Positions 34,570 to 44,378 of a stretch of 64,000 bases of DNA are shown one piece after another; position 1 is the stretch's first letter; each line of letters starts with the position of its first letter. A model generated the notes under the pieces. It was not told the DNA's origin, searched no databases, and saw only the letters and a list, made by a program, of their open reading frames with translations. The stretch lies in NCBI GenBank assembly GCA_017307355.1, contig JAFKFG010000017.1, positions 1 to 64,000 of the forward strand, in the 5' to 3' direction. The DNA is from Alphaproteobacteria bacterium. GTDB lineage: Bacteria; Pseudomonadota; Alphaproteobacteria; Micropepsales; Micropepsaceae. Made by a program: the position numbers and the translations under genes.

Positions 34570-37302
34570 TTATAATTTCTTGAGCGCCAGTTTCTTCAAC
34601 ACCGGCAGGAGCGGCTTTTCCGCCTTGGCATAGTCTTTCCAGGCGCCGCTTTTTTTCAGGAGCGCGGGCGCGGTGCGGACGGTGAAGCGTTTGGGGTCCA
34701 GGCCTTTCTTCACCGCGCTCCATGTCAGCGGCATCGACACGGTGGCGCCGGGACGGGCGCGGGGGCTGAGCGGCGCCACCGCCGTCGCCATCCGGTCGTT
34801 GCGCAGATAATCCAGGAAGATTTTTCCCCTCCGCTTTTCCTTGGACATGTTGACCAGATATTTGTCCGGGCTGTCCGCTGCCATGCGGGCGCAGATTTCC
34901 CGCGCAATGGCTTTGGCTTCCGGCCAGCCGATCGCGGTGCCCGCCGCGAAAGGCGTCACCACATGCAGGCCCTTGCCGCCGGTGGTCTTGGCGAAGGGAA
35001 TGAGGCCGAGATCTTCCAGCCGCGCCTTCAAGTCGTTGGCCGCCGCCACCACGTCATCGAAGTCGAGATCGGGCGAGGGATCCAGGTCGAACACGAAACG
35101 TCCGGGCCGGTCGGGATGGCCGGGTGCATTATTCCAGGGATGCAGTTCCAGCCCGCCCGCTTGGGCGACGGCGACCAGCGCTTCCACCCGGTCGATCTGA
35201 AGATAGGCTTTGCGGTCGCCGGAGACTTTGACTTCGCTGAACAGGCTGGATTGACCGGCCATGGCGTGGCGCTGGAAAAACCGCTGATCGCCATCGATCC
35301 CGTCGGGCGCGCGCACCAGGGAGCAGGGGCGGCCCTTGATGTGCGGCAGCATCCAATCGCCCACCGCTTCGTAATAGCGCGCCAGATCCAGTTTGGTGAC
35401 GGGCTCGCCATCGCCTGCGTCCGGCCATAGCGCCTTGCCGGGATGGGAGATGGGAATGTTCATCACCACGGCGGAATTTTTTGCCGCCGCGCTCCTTTTC
35501 GGTCCGGTCCTTCCCGGCTTCGGCATTGCCAGCTTTTTGGTCTTTTTGGGCGTTTCAGCCTCCACATCGCTTGCGGGTTTGTCGGCGCGCAGGCCCTTGA
35601 AGGCAGCCTGGCGCACCATGCCGTCGCCGGTCCAGCCCGCAAATTCGATTTCCGCGACGAGTTCCGGTTTCAGCCAATGGACGCCGCGCTCGCTTTTCGG
35701 CGCGCCCTTGCCGGCGAAAGGCGAGGATTTGGCCGCCATCGCCTTCAGCCGGGGCATCAGTTGCTTCACCTTGCCGGCGGAATAGCCGGTGCCCACCCGG
35801 CCCACGTAAATCAGATGATCGCCGCGATGGACGCCCACCAGCAGGGAGCGGAATTTTCCCGCTGTCGTCGACCATCCGCCGATCACCACTTCGTGACCGG
35901 CCCGGCATTTGGCTTTGGTCCAGCTGTCGCCGCGCCCGGACATGTAGGGCGCATCCGATTTCTTGGAGACGATGCCTTCCAGATTCATCCGGCAGGCCGA
36001 GAGCAAGACCGCGTCGCCGCCGCTGGTGAAATGTTCGACATAGCGGATGTGAGCGTCGTGCTTGCTCAGCAGTTTTTGCAGCCGCGTCTTGCGCGCCGAT
36101 AGCGGCAAGCGGCGCAGATCTTCGTTCTCCGCGAACAAAAGATCGAACGCAAAATAGATCAGGGGCTCGGTCTTGCCGTCCGACAGGGCGGCCTGCAACG
36201 CCGCGAAATCGGGCGCGCCATTGTGATCCAGGGCGCAGACTTCGCCGTCGATGATGCTGTCGGGCAGGTTTGCGGCGGCTTTGGCGATGGCGGGGAATTT
36301 GGCTGTCCAGTCCAGCCCCTTGCGGGTGAGAAGCCGGGCCTTGCCGTCTTCCACCCGCAGCTGCAGGCGATAGCCGTCGAATTTGACTTCATGCACCCAA
36401 TCGGGGCCGGAGGGCGGTCGATCCACCAGGCGGCAAAGCTGGGGCGGCACGAATTGGGGCAGCGAGGAAACGGCTTTTCCCTTTGCCGGGTCAGGGTCTT
36501 CGTCTTTCTTTCCGTTTTTCCGCTTGTCGCTCGGTTTCCGCTTGCCGCTCGCTTGTGCTCGCGGCGTTCGTTGCTCTCGCAGGTCCGCAGGACCTGCTCG
36601 TTCGCTTTGCGAACCGCTCCTCACGGAATTCCACACCGCATCGGCCTTGAAGCTTTTGGCACGCATGAAGGGCTTGGGCTTTTTGCCGGTGCCCGCTTCG
36701 ATCGCTTTCATCGCCCGGCCCGAGGCCACGGAGCGATCCTTTTCCAGGATCGCATCGCCCTTGCCGGTACGGGCATATTTGTCGTGATGCTTGATCAGAA
36801 GCCAGTTGTTGCGCTTGCCGCCGGTCCGGTCGCGGCGCATGCGCACCAGCACCCAGCCGCCATGCAGCTTCTCGCCTTCCAGCACGAATTTGAGATCGCC
36901 CTTCGCCAGCATGGCGTCGGGGTCGCCTTCCGGCGCCCAATAGCCCCGGTCCCACAGCATCACCGTGCCGCCGCCATATTGGCCCTTGGGAATGGTGCCT
37001 TCGAAATCGCCGTAATCCAGGGGATGATCCTCCACCTCGACCGCCAGCCGCTTGTCGGCGGGATCGAGCGAGGGCCCGCGCGTCACCGCCCAGGAGCGGA
37101 AGGTGCCGTTCAGTTCCAGCCGGAAGTCGTAATGCAGCCGGGTCGCGGCATGCTTCTGGATCACATAGCGCAGATGGGGGGATGGCTGGACGCCGCTGGT
37201 CTTGCCGCTGGGTTCGTCGGTGACGGTGAAATCCCGCATCGACCGGTATCGGGCCAGGGCTTTGCGGGGGGATTTTCTCGCGCGCTTTGCTTTGACGGCC
37301 AT
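34570..37302 (-). CDS. ligD: Multifunctional DNA ligase D for non-homologous end joining
   Basis: 910 aa from ATG 37302 (GGAAGGAAT site). Order: 3'-phosphoesterase ([17 protein letters not shown], about 40-170), ATP-dependent ligase with the adenylated Lys near 307 (EVKFDGYR), and primase-polymerase at the C-terminus ([29 protein letters not shown] with catalytic Asp residues). This phosphoesterase-ligase-polymerase order matches Pseudomonas LigD. The linker around residues 230-265 contains two palindromes that look like an in-frame insertion (36579-36614). Divergent from ku with an 80-bp spacer. Confidence 0.95.
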   Translation of the reverse strand: MAVKAKRARKSPRKALARYRSMRDFTVTDEPSGKTSGVQPSPHLRYVIQKHAATRLHYDFRLELNGTFRSWAVTRGPSLDPADKRLAVEVEDHPLDYGDFEGTIPKGQYGGGTVMLWDRGYWAPEGDPDAMLAKGDLKFVLEGEKLHGGWVLVRMRRDRTGGKRNNWLLIKHHDKYARTGKGDAILEKDRSVASGRAMKAIEAGTGKKPKPFMRAKSFKADAVWNSVRSGSQSERAGPADLREQRTPRAQASGKRKPSDKRKNGKKDEDPDPAKGKAVSSLPQFVPPQLCRLVDRPPSGPDWVHEVKFDGYRLQLRVEDGKARLLTRKGLDWTAKFPAIAKAAANLPDSIIDGEVCALDHNGAPDFAALQAALSDGKTEPLIYFAFDLLFAENEDLRRLPLSARKTRLQKLLSKHDAHIRYVEHFTSGGDAVLLSACRMNLEGIVSKKSDAPYMSGRGDSWTKAKCRAGHEVVIGGWSTTAGKFRSLLVGVHRGDHLIYVGRVGTGYSAGKVKQLMPRLKAMAAKSSPFAGKGAPKSERGVHWLKPELVAEIEFAGWTGDGMVRQAAFKGLRADKPASDVEAETPKKTKKLAMPKPGRTGPKRSAAAKNSAVVMNIPISHPGKALWPDAGDGEPVTKLDLARYYEAVGDWMLPHIKGRPCSLVRAPDGIDGDQRFFQRHAMAGQSSLFSEVKVSGDRKAYLQIDRVEALVAVAQAGGLELHPWNNAPGHPDRPGRFVFDLDPSPDLDFDDVVAAANDLKARLEDLGLIPFAKTTGGKGLHVVTPFAAGTAIGWPEAKAIAREICARMAADSPDKYLVNMSKEKRRGKIFLDYLRNDRMATAVAPLSPRARPGATVSMPLTWSAVKKGLDPKRFTVRTAPALLKKSGAWKDYAKAEKPLLPVLKKLALKKL
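36579..36614. repeat. Twin palindromes inside the ligD linker
   Basis: GCAGGTCC-GCA-GGACCTGC (36579-36597), two bases, then GTTCGC-TTT-GCGAAC (36600-36614). Both stems are perfect and lie back to back inside the Arg/Ser/Gln-rich linker between phosphoesterase and ligase domains. The reading frame is kept. It resembles small palindromic elements found in coding linkers of other bacteria. Only one copy seen here. Confidence 0.55.
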
Positions 37303-37382
37303 GACAATTCCTTCCCGGATCTTCCCATGGGAAACATAGGCCCGGGCCCGCGTTTCCGTTCCGGTTCCCGGAGGAAAAGCCC

Positions 37383-38285
37383 ATGGCCGCCAAAAAGAAA
37401 GCCAAAACCGCCCGCCGCAAAACCGCGACGCGCAAGATCGCCGGCCACCACAAGCCCGCCAACTCCAACGAACCGCATCTGTCATCCCGGCCGGTCTGGC
37501 AGGGGCAGCTGCGCCTGTCCTTGGTGTCCTGTCCCGTGGCCCTGTTCGGCGCCACCACCAAGGCCAGCGACATTTCCTTTCATCTGCTCAATCCGGAAAC
37601 CAACAACCGCATCCGCATGGTGCCCACCGATCCCGATACCGGGCCGGTGGAGCGCGCCGACCTGGTCAAGGGCTATGAGCTTGCCAAGAACAAATATGTC
37701 GTTCTCAGCAACGACGAATTGAAAGCGGTGAAGCTGGAAACCACCCGCACCATCGATATCGAGCGTTTCGTGGACGAGAAAGAGATCGACCGGCTGTACT
37801 GGAACGATCCCTATTACCTGAAGCCCAATGATGACAGCGGGGTGGAAGCCTATACGGTGATCCGCGAAGCCTTGGCCGAGGCCGGGCGCATCGCGCTGGG
37901 CCGGGTGGTGATGCATACCCGCGAAAGGCTGGTGGCGCTGGAGCCGGAGGGCAAGGGCATCGTCGTCCATACCTTGCGCATGGGCGATGAAGTGATCCCC
38001 GCCAAGGAGGCTTTCGCCGACATCCCCGCATCGCGGCCCGACAAGCAGATGATCGAGATCGCCCGCAAGATCATCGAGCAGCGGGAAGGCGATTTCGAGC
38101 CCGAGAAATTCGAGGACCGGTACGAGAATGCCCTGCGCGACCTGATCCGCAGGAAGCAGAAAGGCGAGAAGCTGGTCACCGCCGAGCCGGTGGAACAGGA
38201 CAATGTCATCGACCTGATGGCGGCGTTGAAGAAGAGCCTGAAGGCCAAAGGCGAAAAGCCGTCCGCGAAACGGGCGCGGGGCTGA
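37383..38285 (+). CDS. ku: Ku homodimer protein for non-homologous end joining
   Basis: 300 aa. Core Ku fold: [45 protein letters not shown], and a C-terminal helical arm ([21 protein letters not shown]). Unusually long Lys/Arg-rich N-terminal extension (residues 1-22) and a basic C-terminal tail, both likely DNA contacts. Binds broken ends and recruits LigD, encoded divergently. Confidence 0.95.
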   Translation: MAAKKKAKTARRKTATRKIAGHHKPANSNEPHLSSRPVWQGQLRLSLVSCPVALFGATTKASDISFHLLNPETNNRIRMVPTDPDTGPVERADLVKGYELAKNKYVVLSNDELKAVKLETTRTIDIERFVDEKEIDRLYWNDPYYLKPNDDSGVEAYTVIREALAEAGRIALGRVVMHTRERLVALEPEGKGIVVHTLRMGDEVIPAKEAFADIPASRPDKQMIEIARKIIEQREGDFEPEKFEDRYENALRDLIRRKQKGEKLVTAEPVEQDNVIDLMAALKKSLKAKGEKPSAKRARG

Positions 38286-38299
38286 CCGGCGCAAAAAAA

Positions 38300-38331
38300 G
38301 AGGCGCGGGAGAATTTCCCCCGCGCCTCTTT
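38300..38331. terminator. Bidirectional Rho-independent terminator
   Basis: Ten-bp stem GAGGCGCGGG/CCCGCGCCTC with a 9-base loop, A7 on the left and TTT on the right. It serves ku and, with the better T-run, the convergent NHL gene. Confidence 0.88.
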
Positions 38332-38349
38332 CCCGCCCCGTGACGGAAT

Positions 38350-39621
38350 TTACGGGTTGATCAGGCTGTTGCCGACCCGGCCTTCCTTGACCAGCTGGCT
38401 GAGCGGGACCATGCCCTTATAGACGAATTTCTGCACCCGCTGACCGCGATAGGTTTCGGTGGTGTAGAGATTGCCCTTGGAGTCCGCGATGATGTTGTGG
38501 ACCGCATAGAACTGACCCGCAATGCGGCCGCCGCCGCCGAAGGTGTACAATTCCTTTTCGGACTGGCGGTCATAAACGTGAATCTTCTCGTTGGTCCCGT
38601 CGATGATGAACATGAATTTCTGCTGCGGGTCTTGCGAGAAGGCGATGCCCCAGGGCGTGCCGTCGCCCTTGGATTTCGGCTGGATGACGAATTCGCGCAC
38701 GAAGGTGCCGTCGAATTTGAAGATCTGCACCCGGTTGTTCATGCGGTCGCAGACATAGAGCAGATTGTCCTTGGTCGGCTCGGCGCAATGGACCGGATTG
38801 CCGAACTGCGGCGATTTGGGATTGTAGGGCGGGATATTCTCGTCGCTGGGCTTCTTGCCGTAAGCGCCCCACATGCGCTTGAACTTCATGGTGGTGGCAT
38901 CCCACACCGAGACGCGGTGATTGCCATAACCGTCCGCCGCCACCAACTCGTTGGTGCCCGGCAGGAAACGGATCAGGGCCACGCCTTTCACATTTTCCGT
39001 GTCCAGGCTGCCCTTGCTGGCATTGGCCTTGCCGATCTGGCCCAGATATTTGCCGTCGGGGCTCATCTTCAGGATGAAGCTGTCGTGATAGCGGCCGCCT
39101 TCGCCGCCTTCGCCCGCGCCGGGCGCGCGCTTCGCGTCCGCCTGGAACTGGGCCATGGTGCCGGCGGCGGGGCCCGGCTGTTCGGCGCCATTGCCGCCCA
39201 GCCAGACATTGCCGTCCTTGTCGATGGTGATGCCGTGGTTGGAGGTGGGCCAGTCATGGCCCGCCGCCTTGCCCCAATGCTTGATCACATCGCCGGCCTG
39301 ATTGAAGGCCAGCACGTCGGGCGCCGCCGTGCAGCAATCCGATTCACCACGCGTGCGGTAGGTCTCCATGAATTCCAGGGTCTGGGGGCGGTGGATGACC
39401 CAGACATTGTCATTCTTGTCCACGTCCAGGCCGATGGTGTTGCCCATCAGCCAATGGTTGGGCAGGGGCTTGGGCCAATAGGGATCGACTTCGAATTTGG
39501 GCACCATGATGTCGCCGCTCTGGGCCTGGGCCACCATGGACGGGCCGGTCGCCAGCAGCGCCGCCAAGGACAGAATGCTGGCGCCGATGCGTGCGCGGCG
39601 CGGCAATGCAAAATTAGACAT
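38350..39621 (-). CDS. Exported NHL-repeat beta-propeller protein
   Basis: 423 aa. Leader with signal peptide ending MVAQAQS, then about six propeller blades: IGLDVDKNDNVWVIHR, GITIDKDGNVWLGG, LVAADGYGNHRVSVWD, LLYVCDRMNNRVQIF, and IIADSKGNLYTTET. Resembles the peptidyl-hydroxyglycine lyase/NHL group, but no substrate or metal site can be assigned. Single gene ending at a bidirectional terminator. Confidence 0.78.
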   Translation of the reverse strand: MSNFALPRRARIGASILSLAALLATGPSMVAQAQSGDIMVPKFEVDPYWPKPLPNHWLMGNTIGLDVDKNDNVWVIHRPQTLEFMETYRTRGESDCCTAAPDVLAFNQAGDVIKHWGKAAGHDWPTSNHGITIDKDGNVWLGGNGAEQPGPAAGTMAQFQADAKRAPGAGEGGEGGRYHDSFILKMSPDGKYLGQIGKANASKGSLDTENVKGVALIRFLPGTNELVAADGYGNHRVSVWDATTMKFKRMWGAYGKKPSDENIPPYNPKSPQFGNPVHCAEPTKDNLLYVCDRMNNRVQIFKFDGTFVREFVIQPKSKGDGTPWGIAFSQDPQQKFMFIIDGTNEKIHVYDRQSEKELYTFGGGGRIAGQFYAVHNIIADSKGNLYTTETYRGQRVQKFVYKGMVPLSQLVKEGRVGNSLINP

Positions 39622-39727
39622 GAAATCTCCCTGTTATCTCTCTGTGTCTGGATGACGGCCCCGGACTTCAATTCCTCAGCGCGGTGCCATCAAAAAATAT
39701 GACGGCGCCGCCCGCCGCCTGGCTGCT

Positions 39728-40198
39728 TTAGCCTGCTTTGCGCACATGCAGATGCGTGTGCTTCTTGCCGTTATGTCTGTGGGTGTGGGGTTTTGTTTCC
39801 TCCGCCGGAAACATCACCAGCCGGCCGTGATGGATGCCGCGCTCGGCGATCACATGATCGGCCAGGTGCCGCACGTCGCGCGATTTGCCCCTGAGGACAT
39901 TCACTTCCAGGCAGGAATCGTGATCCAGATGCACATGCAGGGTCGAGACCGCCAGATCGTGATGATCGTGGAAGGTCTGCACCAACCGCTTGGGCAGATC
40001 GCGGGTATGATGATCGTAGGTATAGACCAGGGTGGCGACGCAATCGCCATTGACGTTGGCGCTTTCCGCCGCCTGGCGCAGGCCGCCCCGCGTCAGATCG
40101 CGGATCGCTTCCGACCGGTTCTGATAGCCCCGCGTCTTGATCAGCTTGTCCACTTCGGCAAGCAGCTCGTCATCCAGGGTGATAGTCACGCGATTCAT
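39728..40198 (-). CDS. nikR: Nickel-responsive regulator NikR with His-rich tail
   Basis: 156 aa. Ribbon-helix-helix domain (RVTITLDDELLAEVDKL, YQNRSEAIRDLTRGGL) and ACT-like nickel domain (VYTYDHHTRDL, STLHVHLDHDSCLEV: the His-His-Cys ligand set). A C-terminal extension rich in His (KPHTHRHNGKKHTHLH) follows; ordinary NikR lacks it, so it may be an extra metal site. ATG 40198. Divergent from a TonB receptor with a perfect NikR operator in between. Confidence 0.95.
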   Translation of the reverse strand: MNRVTITLDDELLAEVDKLIKTRGYQNRSEAIRDLTRGGLRQAAESANVNGDCVATLVYTYDHHTRDLPKRLVQTFHDHHDLAVSTLHVHLDHDSCLEVNVLRGKSRDVRHLADHVIAERGIHHGRLVMFPAEETKPHTHRHNGKKHTHLHVRKAG

Positions 40199-40332
40199 GA
40201 AAGGCTCCAGCCGATAATCTGTCAGCGAGTGTGGAACAGGGAACCTGCCTTGTACAATGCCGCGCCTGGAAAACCTCATGCGACATTCGGTCGGCGCTTT
40301 GCGCCCGCGCATGTCGGTTTTGCAACTTGTGT

Positions 40333-40360
40333 GTATGACGATCCTCATAAATCATCATAC
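40333..40360. promoter_or_regulatory. NikR operator
   Basis: GTATGA (40333-40338), 16 bases, TCATAC (40355-40360): identical to the dyad and spacing of the E. coli nik operator. It ends 20 bases before the TonB receptor ATG and should repress it when nickel is plentiful. Confidence 0.9.
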
Positions 40361-40380
40361 CGGAGTGAGCGGGGACTGCG

Positions 40381-42456
40381 ATGCGGGTGCGGGCGATCAT
40401 GTTGGGTACGGCGATGGCGCTGGCCGCCGCGCCGTCCGCTCGCGCGGTGGAAAGCGCGGTGGGCTTGGAAACCGTGATCGTGACCGGCCGCGCCACCGAT
40501 CTCACCGGCATCGCGTCTTCCGCCAATCAGGGCGTGGTGGGTGCCGCCGATCTGGATTTGCGCCCCATGCTGCGCCCCGGCGAGATCGTGGAGAATATTC
40601 CCGGCGTCATCATCACCCAGCATTCGGGCAGCGGCAAAGCCAACCAGTATTTCCTGCGCGGCTTCAATTTGGATCACGGCACCGACCTTGCCATCGATGT
40701 GGACGGCATGCCGGTGAACATGCCGAGCCACGGCCACGGCCAGGGCTATTCGGATCTCAATTTCGCCATCCCCGAACTGATCCGCCAGGTCGATTATCAG
40801 AAGGGGCCTTATTACGCCGATGTGGGCGATTTCGGCTCGGCGGGCGCCTTTAGCATTCACTATTACGATGTGCTGCCGTCCGGCATCGTGCGGATCGAGG
40901 GCGGTCCGTTCGGCTATGGCCGCGCCTTCCTGGCGAACAATGCGGGGATCGGCGCGGGCAACATGATCTATGCCCTGGAGCTGGAGCATAATGACGGGCC
41001 CTGGGCGAAGGGCGACGATGCGCGCAAGATCGGCGGCATGCTGCGCTATGCCCAAGGCGATGCGCAGAATGGCTGGTCGCTCACCGCCATGGCCTATCAC
41101 AATATCTGGAATTCCACCGACCAGGTGGCGGACCGCGCCATCATCGGCCGCGCCGATCCCCTGGGCGCGCCGCCTTCCACCATCCAGATTTCGCGCTGGG
41201 GCGCGCTGGACAATTCCGATGGCGGCAAGACCGGACGCTATTCCCTGTCGGCGGACTGGCGGCAGACGAACGGCAACAGCCGCCTGCATGCCACGGCCTA
41301 TGGGCTTTATTACGATCTCGATCTCTCCTCCAACTTCACATACTTCCTCAACGATCCTGTTCGCGGCGATCAGTTCGAGCAGCAGGATGCCCGCTATGTC
41401 TTCGGCGGCGCCATCGACCAGGCCTGGGACCACACGCTGTTCGGCGCCAATTCCACCACCATCGTGGGCCTGCAATTGCGCGACGACGAGATCCGCAACG
41501 GGCTGTTCCATACCGAGCGGCGCCGGCGCCTGTCGTCGGACGTGTTCGACCGCATTTCCGAAACCAATGCGGGCCTCTATGTCCAGAACCAGACGCATTG
41601 GACGCCATGGCTGCGCACCGTGACGGGCCTCAGGGGCGATCTCTTCCGCTTCGACGTCACCCATATTTCCGGCGCCGGCAATTCGGGCGGCGTCACCGCC
41701 AGTATGGCCGAGCCCAAGGCGGGCATCGTGCTGGGGCCCTGGGCCGACACCGAATTCTATCTGAATGGCGGCTTCGGCTATCACAGCAATGACGCGCGCG
41801 GCGTGGTCGATGCCGCTGCGCCTGCCACGCCGCTGGCCCGCACCAAGGGCGCGGAAGTGGGCATCCGCACCACCGCGATCCCCAATCTGCAGTCCTCGCT
41901 CACCTTATGGACCTTGCACATCCAGTCGGAGCTGACCTGGGAAGGCGATGCGGGCGATACCGCCCCGTCCGGCCCGACGGATCGCATCGGGATCGAGTTC
42001 GCCAATTTCTATACGCCCACGCCCTGGCTGACCGTGGATGCGGATTTCGCCTGGTCGCATGCGCGCTTCACGGCGTTCGATCCGGCGGGCCAGCGAGTGC
42101 CCGAATCCCTGGAAGGCACCATCGATGCCGGCATCGCGTTGCACGATTTGACGAGCTGGGCGAAAGACTGGTCGGGTGGTTTGCGCCTGCGCTATTTCGG
42201 GCCGCGCAACCTGACCCAGGACGGGTTGGTGCATTCCAAATCCACCACCCTGGTCTATGCCAATCTGGGGTACGAATTCGCGGAGAATTGGAGCATCGGG
42301 CTCAGCATCTTCAACCTGTTCGATGCCAAGGCCAGCGACATCGATTATTTCTACGCGTCGCGCTTGCCGGGCGAGCCGGCGAGCGGGGTGGACGATGTCC
42401 ATACCCATCCGGCCGAGCCGCGCGAATTCCGCGTCTCGATCACGCGGAGATTTTGA
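40381..42456 (+). CDS. TonB-dependent receptor, probable nickel(-chelate) uptake
   Basis: 691 aa. Signal peptide ending PSARA, TonB box region ETVIVTGR, plug domain (PGEIVENIPGVIITQHSG, FLRGFNLDHGTDLAIDVDGMPV, SHGHGQGYSDLNF) and a 22-strand-type barrel ending VSITRRF. The His-rich GHGHG-like loop (PSHGHGQG) in the plug fits a metal ligand. The NikR operator just upstream makes nickel the best guess for the substrate. No inner-membrane nickel transporter is in the window. Confidence 0.9.
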   Translation: MRVRAIMLGTAMALAAAPSARAVESAVGLETVIVTGRATDLTGIASSANQGVVGAADLDLRPMLRPGEIVENIPGVIITQHSGSGKANQYFLRGFNLDHGTDLAIDVDGMPVNMPSHGHGQGYSDLNFAIPELIRQVDYQKGPYYADVGDFGSAGAFSIHYYDVLPSGIVRIEGGPFGYGRAFLANNAGIGAGNMIYALELEHNDGPWAKGDDARKIGGMLRYAQGDAQNGWSLTAMAYHNIWNSTDQVADRAIIGRADPLGAPPSTIQISRWGALDNSDGGKTGRYSLSADWRQTNGNSRLHATAYGLYYDLDLSSNFTYFLNDPVRGDQFEQQDARYVFGGAIDQAWDHTLFGANSTTIVGLQLRDDEIRNGLFHTERRRRLSSDVFDRISETNAGLYVQNQTHWTPWLRTVTGLRGDLFRFDVTHISGAGNSGGVTASMAEPKAGIVLGPWADTEFYLNGGFGYHSNDARGVVDAAAPATPLARTKGAEVGIRTTAIPNLQSSLTLWTLHIQSELTWEGDAGDTAPSGPTDRIGIEFANFYTPTPWLTVDADFAWSHARFTAFDPAGQRVPESLEGTIDAGIALHDLTSWAKDWSGGLRLRYFGPRNLTQDGLVHSKSTTLVYANLGYEFAENWSIGLSIFNLFDAKASDIDYFYASRLPGEPASGVDDVHTHPAEPREFRVSITRRF

Positions 42457-42457
42457 G

Positions 42458-42685
42458 TCAGCAATAGCCCTTGCCGATCATGGCGCGCTGGATCTCGACG
42501 CTGCGGTCATAGGCGGCGGCGAAGCGGCGAGCTTTTTTCTCATGCCGCTCGTCGCGCTCCGATGGCTGGGTGGGTGTCATCAGCCTGTTGTGAAGCGTCT
42601 CCGCCAGGCCGGTGTAATAGTCGCGGGCATTGCACAGGGCTTCCAGCTGTTCGGCGGGACTGCGTTCGACGCGCTCTTGCGCCAT
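42458..42685 (-). CDS. Small hypothetical protein
   Basis: 75 aa from ATG 42685, with a strong GGAGG site. Helical, charged (SPAEQLEALCNARDYYTGLAETLHNRL), no signal or membrane segment. Ends one base from the TonB receptor stop, convergent. Family not recognised. Confidence 0.65.
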   Translation of the reverse strand: MAQERVERSPAEQLEALCNARDYYTGLAETLHNRLMTPTQPSERDERHEKKARRFAAAYDRSVEIQRAMIGKGYC

Positions 42686-42803
42686 GGCGTGACCTCCGTG
42701 TGACCGGGTCTTTCGGCTCGGTCGTCCAACGCCCCCCGCAACATGACAAAGGATTGATGCCGAGTTGGGCGACAATGGGGCGGTTCCATGGTACCAACCC
42801 GCC

Positions 42804-43790
42804 ATGCGTGATGGCCGCCGCAATTGGATGGGGGTGCTGCCCGTGGCGGCTGCATTGGCCTATCCGTCCTTTCTGCAAGGCTTTCATGCGGCGGTCTCGG
42901 CGGACGCCATCGCGCTGTCGGCTGCCTTGCTCATCGGCGCCTTCGCGATGCCATTGTCGGGAATCTGGTTCGCGCTCCGGTTGAATGGCCGTCCCATGCG
43001 GTTCGACCTCAGGGCGCGTCGCGTCACCTTTGCCAGCATCGCCGCGCCGCCATTATTCGTGTTCGTGGGCGTGGCGCCGGGGCTGGCGGGCATTCACATT
43101 CCCGACATCGCCATCTGGATCGCGATCTGGCTGGCGGCGGGGCTATATGTCTGGTTTGCGCCGGACGGGCCCGTCGCGCCGGCAGAGGCACGTCCCATCG
43201 CGCGCTGGCGGGTGGCGCATGGCGTGGCGGCGGCCGTCATCGCCTGCTTTGTGCTGTTCCATCTCACCAATCATCTATTCGGGCTGGAAGGACCGCAGGT
43301 TCATAAGGCGATCATGGCGGCGGGACGCAAAGTCTATCGCGCGCCCTTGATCGAACCGGTGCTGGTCGGTTTGCTGCTGTTCCAGATCGCCAGCGGCGTG
43401 CGCCTGGCCTGGCGATGGAGTTCGCTCAAGGTCGATGCCTATCGCATCTTCCAGGTGGGATCGGGCGCCTATCTGGCGATGTTCCTCCTGGCCCATATGA
43501 ATTCGGCCCTGGTGTCGGCGCGGGCCGTGCATCACATCGAGACTGACTGGGCCTGGGCCTCGGGCGCGCCCGGCGGCCTCATTCATGACGCCTGGAACAT
43601 AAGGCTTTTGCCCCATTACGCGCTGGGCGCCTTTTTCATTCTGGGGCACCTGGCATCGGGCCTTCGGGTGGTGATGATCGCCCATGGCGTCCGGGCCAGC
43701 ATCGCCAATCGTTTCTGGATCGCGTCGCTTGTGGCCGCCGCGCTGATTGCGGCGGCGATCATCGCGGGGCTGTGCGGCGTAAGAGTCTAA
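42804..43790 (+). CDS. Integral membrane protein, possible heme-b-type
   Basis: 328 aa from ATG 42804. Eight or so membrane helices. Several His lie in or near helices of the second half (LFHLTNHLFG, LAHMNSALV, LGHLASGLR), a layout seen in di-heme membrane cytochromes, but the match is only by pattern. Convergent with the Lrp-type regulator gene, overlapping by four bases. Function unknown. Confidence 0.6.
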   Translation: MRDGRRNWMGVLPVAAALAYPSFLQGFHAAVSADAIALSAALLIGAFAMPLSGIWFALRLNGRPMRFDLRARRVTFASIAAPPLFVFVGVAPGLAGIHIPDIAIWIAIWLAAGLYVWFAPDGPVAPAEARPIARWRVAHGVAAAVIACFVLFHLTNHLFGLEGPQVHKAIMAAGRKVYRAPLIEPVLVGLLLFQIASGVRLAWRWSSLKVDAYRIFQVGSGAYLAMFLLAHMNSALVSARAVHHIETDWAWASGAPGGLIHDAWNIRLLPHYALGAFFILGHLASGLRVVMIAHGVRASIANRFWIASLVAAALIAAAIIAGLCGVRV

Positions 43791-44245
43791 AGCGGCGGCA
43801 GGCCGATCCGCTTCTTGATCGTACTCATGGCGAAATTGGTCTCCACCGACTGGATGCATTTCAGCCGCGTGACCTTCTGCTTCAGGAAACGCTCATAGCC
43901 TTCGATGCCGTCGGCATAGACATGCAGCAGGTAATCGCGCGCGCCGGTCATCAGGTGGCATTCGGTGACTTCGCTCCAGCCCTGCACCGCCTTCTCGAAT
44001 TCCTTGATCTGTTCTTCGCTCTGCTGGTTGAGACGGATGGAAACGAAGACGCTGAGCGGCAGGCCATAGGCTTTCTGATCGACGATGGCGGCATAGCCCT
44101 TGATCACGCCTTCGTCTTCCAGCCGCTTGACCCGGCGCAGGCAGGGCGTGGGCGAGAGGCCGATCTTTTCCGACAATTCCAGATTGGTCATCCGCCCCTG
44201 CTCCTGAAGCAGGGCCAGGATCTGGCGGTCCAGCCGGTCCAGCAT
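43787..44245 (-). CDS. Lrp/AsnC-family regulator
   Basis: 152 aa from ATG 44245 (AAAGAG site). HTH domain (LDRQILALLQEQGRMTNLELSEKIGLSPTPCLRRVKRL) and RAM effector domain (VFVSIRLNQQ, ECHLMTGARDYLLHVY). Divergent from the PLP lyase gene it probably controls, as in MdeR-type regulators of methionine gamma-lyase. An inverted repeat covers its own start codon. Confidence 0.9.
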   Translation of the reverse strand: MLDRLDRQILALLQEQGRMTNLELSEKIGLSPTPCLRRVKRLEDEGVIKGYAAIVDQKAYGLPLSVFVSIRLNQQSEEQIKEFEKAVQGWSEVTECHLMTGARDYLLHVYADGIEGYERFLKQKVTRLKCIQSVETNFAMSTIKKRIGLPPL

Positions 44246-44273
44246 AATATGCTCTTTTATGGTCATATTATGC
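44242..44273. promoter_or_regulatory. Inverted repeat, likely Lrp-type operator
   Basis: GCATAATATG (44242-44251) and CATATTATGC (44264-44273), 10-bp perfect arms, 12-base spacer, AT-rich in a GC-rich genome. It overlaps the regulator's start codon and lies about 105 bases upstream of the PLP gene. Confidence 0.7.
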
Positions 44274-44378
44274 ACTATACTGCCAATCCTGCAGGTATAT
44301 CCACTGTAATACGCTATTTAATCCCGCCCGAACGGGCCTAGCCTTGCCGGTGGAACGATAGGCGGAAAGGGCGATCCC

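Noticed and set aside
37303..37382. Repeated GTTCC/GTTC-like elements between ligD and ku as a LexA box
   Set aside because: Spacing does not fit the alphaproteobacterial GTTC-N7-GTTC form.
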